Shown one piece after another: positions 6,461 through 14,363 of a stretch of DNA of 18,721 nucleotides. The translations under genes and the position numbers were made by a program. Source of the DNA: Patescibacteria group bacterium (lineage in GTDB: Bacteria; Patescibacteriota; Minisyncoccia; UBA6257; Colwellbacteraceae). The stretch covers positions 1-18,721 of the forward strand of contig JAMCXR010000009.1 of NCBI GenBank assembly GCA_023474185.1, written 5' to 3'. Numbering within the stretch: position 1 is the first letter of the stretch; the number at the start of each line of letters is the position of its first letter. The notes below the pieces were generated by a model that worked only from the letters and a program-made list of their open reading frames with translations, ran no database searches and was not told where the DNA came from.

Positions 6461-6835
6461 TTAATATTCATCGTCATCAAATTTCACGAGAAACGCCTGA
6501 TTATCTTTAAGCCAGAAATGGTCTTGGCAACTTTCTGATTGCGACCAAACAGAAGGCCAAAGCGAAATTTTATTCTTTTTTATTTTTATTTTCCAGAATG
6601 GCTCTTTGCTCTCCATGAGGTTGATTTCCAAAACCCCTTTGTGGCTATTGGGGCATTTTAATACGGCCCATCTCTTCACGCCGCCTCTTTCCACGATAAA
6701 AATATTTCCCCCAGGATCGGCCGGCACATCATTCATCGATTGAACCGAAACAAAGCCGGCGTAAATCCGATCCGGCCTACGTTTTTGCAGCCATCGGGAA
6801 AGACGCTTAATTTTTCTAGTTATGAAATTCCCCAT
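6461..6835 (-). CDS. DUF6527-like protein of the ubiquitin-like operon
   Basis: The 124-residue protein has a basic N-terminus (Lys/Arg rich, residues 7-23) and a beta-rich core. Cys-Pro-Asn-Ser-His (61-65), Pro-Phe-Trp-Lys-Ile, a Ser-Leu-Trp-Pro-Ser-Val-Trp segment (91-97) and Cys-Gln-Asp-His-Phe-Trp-Leu (103-109) match the layout of DUF6527 proteins. I know that family as small putative metal-binding proteins occurring with bacterial E1/E2/ubiquitin-like genes. Cys61, His65, Cys103 and His106 could bind one zinc; the usual Cys-Pro-Cys-Gly-Cys knuckle appears reduced here. It is the last operon gene and overlaps the E1 gene by 16 bases, so it is probably co-expressed. Its function is unknown; substrate adaptor, E3-like factor or modification target are all possible. 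Confidence 0.7.
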   Translation of the reverse strand: MGNFITRKIKRLSRWLQKRRPDRIYAGFVSVQSMNDVPADPGGNIFIVERGGVKRWAVLKCPNSHKGVLEINLMESKEPFWKIKIKKNKISLWPSVWSQSESCQDHFWLKDNQAFLVKFDDDEY

Positions 6836-8196
6836 GTTGTGTCTAAAAAAGGAACGGCATCGGCTCGACCGATATATGTCGGATCATTGCACCAACAATC
6901 CGATTTCGGACCAGTTGAATTAGTTCTTATTTTTGATTCATGAAATTGATGGATTACCTCGGTGCTAGGACGATCATCGCCCAAATAGCCGGTAAGTCTG
7001 TGGAGTAATTCTGAAATTGCAGAAGCGGCGACGGCAGTGGTAAACGGTATAACCGAAGGAGCAGTTTCGGCAAGCCCTGGCACGTATCCTTCCTGCCGCC
7101 TAGCCGTTGCTTCATCGGGATCTGTTTCTTGAATAGATTCGGACAAAATGCGATCCGGATTGATCCTTTCGCGGCAGAAAAGGCAGGCGGCACCCGGCAC
7201 CAATGTCGTTACTCGGCCTTCGACGGCTTTTATCACCTCATTTTCGGAATCAATTTTTACACCCATATCGAAAATTGGGATGAGATAATAGATTGCAATA
7301 CGAGTCAGAATAGAGCGGCCGAATTCATCATCGGTACAACCGAATATGATGTCGCAATCCCGTAACGATCGCGCGGCTGATTCTGCGGAAATAGGCCTAT
7401 CTATAATCTGGATTTCGGTACCAAGGCCAATATCTGCAGCCAACCTTTCTGCGATTTTCACTTTTTTAATTCCTTCATCGATGCTTCGCGATCCGTACAC
7501 TCTGTTAACGTTTGTTTTTTCAAAGCTTTGGCCGTCAATCAACAGCAGATTGCCAACACCCAATCTAACCAGCTGTTCCGCGACGACTGATCCTGTTCCG
7601 CCAAGTCCGACGACCCCTATGCGCAGGGACTTAAGCAAATTCTGCACTTCAGAGCCGAAAGCGCGGATTTGCCTGTCAAAGAATTCCGTACTGGCGGCAG
7701 GCCCGCCATTTATATAAAAACGAAACCGATTACCAATCACACGAACAACGTCAGCCGGCACACTCGTTCCGTCCGCAAGCCACATCCTTGCACTCGGACT
7801 TTCTCTGGGCGAGAACACGATGCTTCCGTGCGCGCCAATAGTGGATATTCTGGTATATGCCGTTCGAAATAGCTCTTTTTCTTCGCGATCGTCTTGTTCA
7901 GAGAAATCAGGCCTGCCAGCAGGATGAGAGTGAGCAAATAAAAAACACTCCTTTCGGTCGTCGGCGGCCTTAAGCGCCTTCGTGAATGAGCGCGACGGTA
8001 TTTCTATATGCGTAGCGGAAGCGCTTTCGATATCAGCCTCTTCGACGAAAATTATTTTTCTTGCGATAAGCCGGATCTCGTTATCGGTCAAAGATGGCCG
8101 GCAAAGGATATAGGCAGCGCGTTCGGTTTCGCCTCCGAGAAGACGTCCAGTAATAGCATCATAGTCTTTCTCGCTGAAAGTTATGGAATATTTCAT
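6820..8196 (-). CDS. JAB peptidase / E1-like ThiF fusion protein
   Basis: The 458-residue protein has an N-terminal JAB/MPN metallopeptidase domain (about 1-135). Its zinc motif is His89-x-His91, Ser99, Asp102, fitting HxHx7Sx2D, with an upstream Glu near 25 as catalytic-base candidate. A C-terminal E1/ThiF domain (about 180-410) has Gly-Leu-Gly-Gly-Thr-Gly (197-201), Asp220 ending the second strand, and Asn-Val-Asn-Arg (228-231). Cys337-x-x-Cys340 and Cys433-x-Cys435 can form the structural zinc site. E1 enzymes adenylate the C-terminus of ubiquitin-like proteins; JAB domains trim or remove them. No cysteine is evident at the usual crossover-loop position (Ala-Glu-Thr-Ala-Pro-Ser-Val, 374-380), so thioester chemistry is uncertain. 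The start overlaps the E2 stop as ATGA. Confidence 0.93.
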   Translation of the reverse strand: MKYSITFSEKDYDAITGRLLGGETERAAYILCRPSLTDNEIRLIARKIIFVEEADIESASATHIEIPSRSFTKALKAADDRKECFLFAHSHPAGRPDFSEQDDREEKELFRTAYTRISTIGAHGSIVFSPRESPSARMWLADGTSVPADVVRVIGNRFRFYINGGPAASTEFFDRQIRAFGSEVQNLLKSLRIGVVGLGGTGSVVAEQLVRLGVGNLLLIDGQSFEKTNVNRVYGSRSIDEGIKKVKIAERLAADIGLGTEIQIIDRPISAESAARSLRDCDIIFGCTDDEFGRSILTRIAIYYLIPIFDMGVKIDSENEVIKAVEGRVTTLVPGAACLFCRERINPDRILSESIQETDPDEATARRQEGYVPGLAETAPSVIPFTTAVAASAISELLHRLTGYLGDDRPSTEVIHQFHESKIRTNSTGPKSDCWCNDPTYIGRADAVPFLDTTWGIS

Positions 8197-8603
8197 CTTT
8201 TTTTATCCAATTCTCTTTTTATTGCTGCGATAAAAGTTCGTATGTTGTCTTTGCCTACCCGCCAAGGGCACTCAGCATGGAAGTGTCGCGACCAGCGTTG
8301 CCAGCTTTCTCCTCGATAATCCTTGTGGACATCTGACTTTTCCGGAAACGATCCGCTTGCCAGCTTAACATCCGGACGCGTCCAGAACATGTCTAGCGCC
8401 GCATTGGGATATCCAGCCGGCAAAATAATAAGAAGATCGGCGATTGTCGGAGCGTATGCCTCGGGGAATGAAAAATTTTTTATGATCAGGTGGAAGGAAC
8501 CGCTTTCGCGCACGACCAAAAACTCGTACTCCTTTTCTCTCAAAAAATCCCGGTCGATTTCCGGGATTAAATGTTCGTTGTTGGTTGGTTCTACATCGCT
8601 CAT
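8193..8603 (-). CDS. E2-like ubiquitin-conjugating protein, Prok-E2_E type
   Basis: The 136-residue protein follows the prokaryotic E2 family E layout. It has beta strands with Leu-Ile-Ile-Leu-Pro-Ala-Gly-Tyr-Pro (57-66), Leu-Asp-Met-Phe-Trp (70-74), then Gly-Glu-Ser-Trp-Gln-Arg-Trp-Ser-Arg-His (98-107) and a closing Gly-Lys-Asp-Asn helix (117-120). The only cysteine is Cys112 in His-Ala-Glu-Cys-Pro-Trp and is the obvious thioester candidate. E2 proteins take the activated modifier from an E1 and pass it to a target amine. The gene sits between the modifier and E1 genes with ATGA overlaps on both sides. A good AGGAG ribosome-binding site precedes its ATG inside the upstream gene. The lone cysteine still needs a structural check. 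Confidence 0.85.
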   Translation of the reverse strand: MSDVEPTNNEHLIPEIDRDFLREKEYEFLVVRESGSFHLIIKNFSFPEAYAPTIADLLIILPAGYPNAALDMFWTRPDVKLASGSFPEKSDVHKDYRGESWQRWSRHFHAECPWRVGKDNIRTFIAAIKRELDKKR

Positions 8604-8839
8604 TGTGCTCCTGGCGTTAAGTTTTTTTGAGCGGTGTAGAAATGCTCGCCGTTTTCTAGTTCAAGGGGTTGGTCGTTGTTCGGAATAAGTACATCGTCCC
8701 CCTTGCCATGCACTTCGCGAAAGAGGTCGTATTTTCCCGGATCAACATTCCCGAGCTTATACAACGCTTCGCCCGTCGTGGGGTTGGGCGATTTATACCC
8801 GTTTTTATCTATATGAATTTCCACCTCGTTGTTAGCCAT
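8600..8839 (-). CDS. ubiquitin-like modifier, single-domain multiubiquitin family
   Basis: The 79-residue protein matches the multiubiquitin family pattern. It opens with beta-strand Glu-Ile-His-Ile-Asp (residues 7-11), then Thr-Thr-Gly-Glu-Ala-Leu-Tyr-Lys-Leu (21-29), Asp-Leu-Phe-Arg-Glu-Val (38-43), Gly-Asp-Asp-Val-Leu-Ile (47-52) and Gly-Glu-His-Phe-Tyr-Thr (64-69). Family members often hold several tandem domains; here there is one. The tail ends Thr-Pro-Gly-Ala-Gln, so Gly77 is followed by two residues rather than ending the chain. Processing to expose Gly77 would be needed for eukaryote-style conjugation. Start ATG 8839 is set by an optimal promoter just upstream. Its TGA overlaps the E2 start (ATGA). 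Confidence 0.88.
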   Translation of the reverse strand: MANNEVEIHIDKNGYKSPNPTTGEALYKLGNVDPGKYDLFREVHGKGDDVLIPNNDQPLELENGEHFYTAQKNLTPGAQ

Positions 8840-8845
8840 AATTAA

Positions 8846-8874
8846 ATTATGGCAAGGATTTACGGATTTTTCAA
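8846..8874 (-). promoter_or_regulatory. sigma-70-type promoter of the ubiquitin-like operon, leaderless geometry
   Basis: On the minus strand TTGAAA (complement of 8869-8874), a 17-base spacer and an extended -10 TGC-CATAAT (complement of 8846-8854) form a strong promoter. Only six bases separate the -10 box from the ATG at 8839, so the predicted start of transcription is the A of the ATG. No ribosome-binding site precedes that ATG, which agrees with leaderless translation of the first gene. Confidence 0.7.
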
Positions 8875-8950
8875 CACGATAAAAGGAGCTGGTTTCGGGG
8901 CTTTTCGGTCGCTCTGGACTCCCTTGAACCGCTGCGTCATTCCTTGAAGC

Positions 8951-10297
8951 ATGACTAACCAGACAAAGGAGGCGGCGGGAACGGGAGCCTCGACAGCAAT
9001 CCCGGCCCAGACAAAGGCCAGATACGTCCTTTACGCGAGGAAAAGCACGGAGTCCGAGGAGCGCCAGGTTCTCTCCATAGACTCCCAGGTGAAGGAGATG
9101 CTCCAGATAGCCGAAAGGGAGAACCTGGAGGTGGCGGAGATCCGGAGGGAAAGCCACTCGGCCAAGGCGGCTGGCCAGCGCCCCGTCTTCAATGAAATCA
9201 TAAGCGACATCCGCCTCAATAGGTTCAGCGGCATCCTCACCTGGGCTCCGGACAGGTTAAGCAGGAACGCCGGAGACCTGGGAAAGCTCGTCGACCTCAT
9301 GGACGAGAAGCTCCTCCTCGACATCCGCACCTACGGCCAGCGGTTCTCGAACTCTCCGAACGAGAAGTTCCTCCTCATGATATTGGGTTCGCAGGCCAAG
9401 CTCGAAAACGACAACAGGGGCGTAAACGTAAGAAGGGGGCTCCGAACGAGGTGCGAGATGGGGCTCCGCCCCGGAGTCGCCCCCACGGGCTACCTCAACG
9501 AGAAAAGGATGGATCACCGGTGCGAGGCGGTCCTCGACGCGGAACGGGCTCCGGTGATAAGGAAGATGTTCGAGAAAGCGGCCTACGAGCATTGGAGCGG
9601 AAGGAGGATCTACCACTGGCTGAAGTTCGAGCTTAACTTCAAGACCAAGGGGAACAAGAACCTGTCTCTGGGAAACATCTACCTTCTCCTCCAGAACCAC
9701 TTCTACTACGGACGGTTCGAGTATCCCGAAAAGAGCGGCAACTGGTACGACGGCAGGCACGAGCCGATAATCACGAAGGAGCTCTTCGACAAAGTGCAGG
9801 AACATTTGAAACGCGACCATATCGCAAGGTCGGAAACCAAGGAGTTCGCCTTCACGAAGCTCATGGCCTGCGGCCTCTGCGGATCGGGGATAACGGCCGA
9901 GGAGAAATACAAGAAGCTCAAGGACGGAACCGTAAACAGGTACGTTTACTACGGCTGCAGCCGGTCGAGGGACAAAAACTGCAAGGGAGGGTACATGAGG
10001 GAAGAAGATGTCATAGAGCAGCTCGTGAAAATAATGGACAAGCTCGACATAAGCGAGATAGGCATGAGGCACAAGTTCGAGGAGGAGGTATCCAGGCTCG
10101 ACAAGTTCCACAAGACCATCCTTAAGCTGCAGGGCGTCAAAGCCGAGGCCAAGGACGTGGACCTGAGGGACTACGCCAAGTACGTGCTCAAGGAAGGATC
10201 GGCGGTCGAGAAGCGGGAGCTGCTCTCATGCGTGAAAAGCAGGCTGGTGTTCAAAAACAAGGCTGTTTTTCTGGAAAAAGTGGAGGGAAGGGCGTAG
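8951..10297 (+). CDS. large serine recombinase
   Basis: The 448-residue protein has an N-terminal resolvase/invertase catalytic domain (about 23-155) with nucleophile Ser32 in Tyr-Ala-Arg-Lys-Ser and the Asp-Arg-Leu-Ser-Arg motif at 101-105. A recombinase domain follows (about 175-290; Pro-Thr-Gly-Tyr at 178-181). Then comes a zinc beta-ribbon with Cys307-x-x-Cys310 and Cys336/Cys344, and a helical, coiled-coil-like tail. This is the domain order of large serine integrases, which recombine attP and attB for phages and integrative elements; it is at the short end of the family. Codon choice (AGG, CTC, ATA, GAG) resembles the 2054-4700 packaging genes, not its neighbours. It is divergent from the ubiquitin-like operon and 59 bases before the type III mod gene. 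No clear ribosome-binding site precedes the ATG. Confidence 0.93.
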   Translation: MTNQTKEAAGTGASTAIPAQTKARYVLYARKSTESEERQVLSIDSQVKEMLQIAERENLEVAEIRRESHSAKAAGQRPVFNEIISDIRLNRFSGILTWAPDRLSRNAGDLGKLVDLMDEKLLLDIRTYGQRFSNSPNEKFLLMILGSQAKLENDNRGVNVRRGLRTRCEMGLRPGVAPTGYLNEKRMDHRCEAVLDAERAPVIRKMFEKAAYEHWSGRRIYHWLKFELNFKTKGNKNLSLGNIYLLLQNHFYYGRFEYPEKSGNWYDGRHEPIITKELFDKVQEHLKRDHIARSETKEFAFTKLMACGLCGSGITAEEKYKKLKDGTVNRYVYYGCSRSRDKNCKGGYMREEDVIEQLVKIMDKLDISEIGMRHKFEEEVSRLDKFHKTILKLQGVKAEAKDVDLRDYAKYVLKEGSAVEKRELLSCVKSRLVFKNKAVFLEKVEGRA

Positions 10298-10355
10298 ACT
10301 TAAAGCAATTAAAGGCCATAAGGTGGTCAGAAATAGGCTATAGGTTTTTGAAACT

Positions 10356-12068
10356 ATGAAGGAAAGTGATTTGCAAAAGAAAGTGGTAGAGCTGGAAGCT
10401 CAAGTGAGAAAGCTCAAGAAAAACAATCTTGGGCTGGTTTTTGAAGACAAAGAGGAAGATGTTGTTGAGCAATCAAAAACTCAAGTACCTGTTCTGAAAG
10501 AGGTTGTCAAAAACCGCCTTGAATTGGACGAAGCATATCCAAACAATTTGATGATTGAGGGCGACAATTATCTTGCGCTCTCGGTTCTTAATTACACGCA
10601 CAAAAAGAATATTGACCTTATCTACATTGATCCGCCATACAACACCGGCGCGAAAAATTGGAAATACAACAATGACTATGTAGATAAGGACGATGAATAT
10701 CGCCATAGCAAATGGCTCTCGTTTATGCGCCATCGCCTTAATCTTGCCAAGGATTTACTAAAAGATGGTGGATTTTTCGTTTGTGCAATCGATCATAATG
10801 AATTATTTACGCTAGGGATTTTACTCGATAAGATTTTTGGAGAAGAAAACAGAATAGGTGTAGTTACAGTGGTTCACCAAGCTCGTGGAAGATGGATGGA
10901 TAAAAATTTTTCTGCTTCAACCGAATTTATGCTTGTGTATTCGAAAAAGAAAGGAACAAATATCAGGAACGCAGTCATAGATAATACAAAAAAAGAACAG
11001 TTTAACTTAAAAGATGAAATCGGCTCCTATTATCTAAAGGATTATATTGTAGTACAGGGTGGCGGAGGTGGCGTAACAAAAAAAGACAAGCCAGCTTTTT
11101 GGTATCCAATATATGTAAAAAAAGATTTAAGTGATGCTTCATTGGAGAAGAAATCGGGTTATGAGGAGGTTCTGCCGATAACTAAGGCAGGTAGAGAATT
11201 AACATGGATAACTGTACCTGAGACATTTATTGAGCGATATAAACAAGGGGAGGTTGTTATAAAAAGAGAAGACGGAAGAATAGTTATTTATAGAAAATTC
11301 AGAGAGCAACAAATCATTCCTACTCACTGGATTGATCCAAAATACAATGCTACATCGCATGGGACTTTGTTGTTGGAAAAAATACTTGGTAAAAATATAT
11401 TTGAATATCCAAAATCGCTTTACCTTCTGATTGATATTCTTAAATTGACTGCTGGACCAGATGCTACTGTATTGGATTTCTTTGCTGGTTCTGGCACAAC
11501 AGGTCACGCAGTTTTGGAGCTCAATAAAGAAGACGGCGGTAACCGGAAATTTATCCTTTGCACGAACAACGAAAATAATAACGGAAGTGGAACAGGCGGG
11601 ATTGCCGAATCAGTTTGCTATCCGCGCATCAAAGCAGTTATCAACGGCTACAAAAATAAAAAAGGTGAAAAGGTAGCTGGTATTTCAAGCAACCTCTCCT
11701 ATTACAAAACGGACCTTGTGGATATTGAACAAATCCACAAAGTACCAGACGAAGCAAAAATTCGTATTACATACGAAGCCGGAGAAATGATTGCGGTACG
11801 CGAGGATACGCTCGGTGAAGTAGAGAAAAACGACTGGTGGCAGATTTTTGAGGGCAAAGGTAAGCTGACGGCAATTTATTTCAAGGAAAATAAAGCAAAA
11901 CTTGCGGAGCTTATTGCCAAACTGGAAAAGAAAAATCTGCCAACAGCTCTGTACATTTTCAGTTGGGGCAAAAATGAATACAAAGGCGAGTATTCAACCG
12001 CGAATATCAGGGTCGAAGATATTCCAGAGCCGATTATTGAAGTTTACAAAGAACTTAACCGGATATAA
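10356..12068 (+). CDS. mod: type III restriction-modification DNA methyltransferase (Mod)
   Basis: The 570-residue protein begins with a coiled coil and the typical Mod phrase Asn-Leu-Gly-Leu-Val-Phe-Glu (24-30). Catalytic Asp-Pro-Pro-Tyr-Asn-Thr-Gly lies at 92-98 and the SAM-binding Leu-Asp-Phe-Phe-Ala-Gly-Ser-Gly-Thr-Thr near 372-381. This beta-class order identifies an N6-adenine methyltransferase. The roughly 270 residues between the motifs are the target-recognition region and set the sequence specificity. Mod alone methylates one strand of an asymmetric site and is also the specificity subunit for restriction by Res. The res gene begins two bases after the stop, so both are co-expressed. 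The gene is AT-richer than the recombinase before it. The exact recognition site cannot be read from the sequence. Confidence 0.95.
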   Translation: MKESDLQKKVVELEAQVRKLKKNNLGLVFEDKEEDVVEQSKTQVPVLKEVVKNRLELDEAYPNNLMIEGDNYLALSVLNYTHKKNIDLIYIDPPYNTGAKNWKYNNDYVDKDDEYRHSKWLSFMRHRLNLAKDLLKDGGFFVCAIDHNELFTLGILLDKIFGEENRIGVVTVVHQARGRWMDKNFSASTEFMLVYSKKKGTNIRNAVIDNTKKEQFNLKDEIGSYYLKDYIVVQGGGGGVTKKDKPAFWYPIYVKKDLSDASLEKKSGYEEVLPITKAGRELTWITVPETFIERYKQGEVVIKREDGRIVIYRKFREQQIIPTHWIDPKYNATSHGTLLLEKILGKNIFEYPKSLYLLIDILKLTAGPDATVLDFFAGSGTTGHAVLELNKEDGGNRKFILCTNNENNNGSGTGGIAESVCYPRIKAVINGYKNKKGEKVAGISSNLSYYKTDLVDIEQIHKVPDEAKIRITYEAGEMIAVREDTLGEVEKNDWWQIFEGKGKLTAIYFKENKAKLAELIAKLEKKNLPTALYIFSWGKNEYKGEYSTANIRVEDIPEPIIEVYKELNRI

Positions 12069-12070
12069 CT

Positions 12071-14359
12071 ATGTTTGCGCTAAAACCATTCCAAGAAAAG
12101 GCAATATCGGAGCTCAAAGATCAGTTTTTGAGCTTGTGGAAATTGCCGAACCAAAATATCCCGCTCGTTTTAAAATCGCCGACTGGAAGCGGAAAAACCA
12201 TAATGTTGGCGCAATTTTTGCGCGACATAGTGAGTGATCCGCGCTTTGCGGGCAACGACGTTGCCTTTGTGTGGTTTTCGTTTAGTGAGGATTCATACGA
12301 GCAAAGCAAGAAAAAACTTTTTGATTATTACGGCGGCGCAAGCGAGCTTGATTTGATTGATCTCAACGACCTTTCACGCGAGAAACTTCACCAGAACGAT
12401 GTCTTTTTCATAAACTGGCAGAAAATCAAAGGCAAAAGCAAAGACAGCCGAAAATTGCGCCGTGAAAACGAGCAAGGACTGACTTTTGATAACTTCATCA
12501 ACGAAACGCACGAAGCGGGGCGCAAGATTATCGTAATTATTGACGAGGAACATATTGGAAGCGACACCGACCTTGCGCTGGAAGTGGTAGAGGGCCTTAT
12601 TAAACCAAAAATCACGATTCGCGTGTCGGCAACGCCTAAATATATTCCCACTCGCGCTGAAACTGCCGGATATATTGAAGTGACGCGAAATGATGTTGTT
12701 GAGGCGGGGTTAATCAAAGAAAAAATTGTTTTCCAGACGGAAGAGGATCTGAAACAGAAAGCCGTCAAAAAACTCGACCAAGACGAAATGCTTTTGGAAT
12801 TGGCATATGCCAAAAGACAAGAATTGATTGGTTTATACAAAAAACTTGGTATTGAAGTTAATCCGCTCGTTTTGATTCAGCTTCCGAACGACGACCAGGC
12901 AAACAAAGAAACGAGCGACACAACAAAGCAGACGATTGTTTTGGAATACCTAAAACGCAAGGGCGTAAAGAGAGACGAAATTGCCGTTTGGCTATCCAAA
13001 GAGAAAGAAAACCTGGAAGATTTGGAAAAACACAACTCGCCGGTGTCATTCCTCTTATTCAAGCAAGCCGCCGCTACCGGTTGGGATTGTCCGCGCGCGA
13101 GCGTACTTGTAATGTTCCGTGAAATAAAGAATCCAACCTTTGCGATACAGACCGTCGGGCGCATTTTGCGTATGCCTTTTGGCGAGCATTTTGCAAATCC
13201 CGAACTCAATCTTGGTTATCTCTACACCAACTACAAGCGCAACGAGGTTTTAGCGGAATACGCAAAATCCAATACCGAAAATCGTCCTGCGATAAACGGA
13301 AGTTATCGCAAGAAAAACGTTGAACCGATCAAACTTGAATCCGTCTTTATGACGCGCGCGGACTACAACGACTTGGGCGACACATTCCAAACAACCTTCA
13401 GGCAAATAGCGGATAAAAAACTGGACACAAAGAAATTGAATCTGAAGCCGAAAGTAACGAACGGCTTGATCGTTGGTGTGGAAATCGACAACTATGATAA
13501 TTTTACAAAGGAACTTTTTGAAAGAGGCGAAAGTTATGACGAGGAAATGTCTCGCTACGATCTTGAGCGACTATATAACCTACTTTGCTTCAAGATCATC
13601 GCAAAACAAACCGATGAAAATAGAAAATTCGCGCCGGAGCGTTCGTGGGGTAAGCTCAAAACCGCTCTCAATATTTATCTGATAGAGAAACTCAAAATTT
13701 CTCGCTCCGACGTCTACAAAATTATCGTGAATGACCTGGTAAGCGAAGCGGGCACGCTTGCGCCTATTATCGGCGATGCGCTTCTGGCATACCGTCCTAT
13801 TCGCGATCAAGAGGTAAACAAAAAGGCGGCACGCGCGAAGCGCGTGGAACACATTGAAATACCACGCGAGGCGTTATTCTTTACTGATCAATGCGAGACA
13901 TTGCCGGTCAAAAAATCCGCAATGGAGCCGTTTTGGTTCGAAAAAATCCCTGCTGGATTGTTCGGAGGTACAAACAATGAGAAGAAATTTATTGACTTCC
14001 TTGAATCATCTAAAAACAAAAATGTCGTGTGGTGGCACAAAAATGGCGACACCGGAAGCGAGCATTTTTCAATCTCTTACTACAGCCATGAAGAAAACAG
14101 AGAAAAATTGTTTTATCCAGACTGGATCATTAAGACGAAAGGCGGAGTTCTAATCATTGATACCAAAGCCGGAATTACCGCCGAGAGCAATGATACGAAA
14201 TACAAAGCGGAAGCTCTTCAAGTGTGGCTGAAAAGCAGAAGAGGCTTTGACGGCGGTATTGCTGTTCAAGACGGCCCAAACGGCTGGAAAATAAATCGTA
14301 ATACAAAATACTCCTTCAATTCGTCGCTTAAGGGATGGGATGTTCTAGATTTAGCATAA
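12071..14359 (+). CDS. res: type III restriction endonuclease subunit (Res)
   Basis: The 762-residue protein is a superfamily 2 helicase/translocase fused to a nuclease. Walker A Ser-Pro-Thr-Gly-Ser-Gly-Lys-Thr is at 36-43, the Walker B Asp-Glu-Glu-His box at 158-161, and Ser-Ala-Thr-Pro (motif III) near 186-189. Motif VI Gln-Thr-Val-Gly-Arg-Ile-Leu-Arg-Met-Pro lies near 358-367. Close to the C-terminus, Pro-Asp-Trp with Val-Leu-Ile-Ile-Asp-Thr-Lys (about 683-700) fits the PD-(D/E)XK nuclease core. With Mod it cleaves unmethylated invading DNA after ATP-driven communication between two inversely oriented sites. Typical type III Res proteins are longer (about 900 residues), so this is a compact version, but all essential motifs are present and the frame is intact. 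Confidence 0.93.
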   Translation: MFALKPFQEKAISELKDQFLSLWKLPNQNIPLVLKSPTGSGKTIMLAQFLRDIVSDPRFAGNDVAFVWFSFSEDSYEQSKKKLFDYYGGASELDLIDLNDLSREKLHQNDVFFINWQKIKGKSKDSRKLRRENEQGLTFDNFINETHEAGRKIIVIIDEEHIGSDTDLALEVVEGLIKPKITIRVSATPKYIPTRAETAGYIEVTRNDVVEAGLIKEKIVFQTEEDLKQKAVKKLDQDEMLLELAYAKRQELIGLYKKLGIEVNPLVLIQLPNDDQANKETSDTTKQTIVLEYLKRKGVKRDEIAVWLSKEKENLEDLEKHNSPVSFLLFKQAAATGWDCPRASVLVMFREIKNPTFAIQTVGRILRMPFGEHFANPELNLGYLYTNYKRNEVLAEYAKSNTENRPAINGSYRKKNVEPIKLESVFMTRADYNDLGDTFQTTFRQIADKKLDTKKLNLKPKVTNGLIVGVEIDNYDNFTKELFERGESYDEEMSRYDLERLYNLLCFKIIAKQTDENRKFAPERSWGKLKTALNIYLIEKLKISRSDVYKIIVNDLVSEAGTLAPIIGDALLAYRPIRDQEVNKKAARAKRVEHIEIPREALFFTDQCETLPVKKSAMEPFWFEKIPAGLFGGTNNEKKFIDFLESSKNKNVVWWHKNGDTGSEHFSISYYSHEENREKLFYPDWIIKTKGGVLIIDTKAGITAESNDTKYKAEALQVWLKSRRGFDGGIAVQDGPNGWKINRNTKYSFNSSLKGWDVLDLA

Positions 14360-14363
14360 GATT

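Noticed and set aside
8840..9157. Longer upstream extension of the ubiquitin-like gene.
   Set aside because: The extension runs into the recombinase gene and lacks family similarity; the promoter lies directly before ATG 8839.
9257..10111. Minus-strand open frame of 284 codons.
   Set aside because: Exact antisense shadow of the serine recombinase; no recognised motif.
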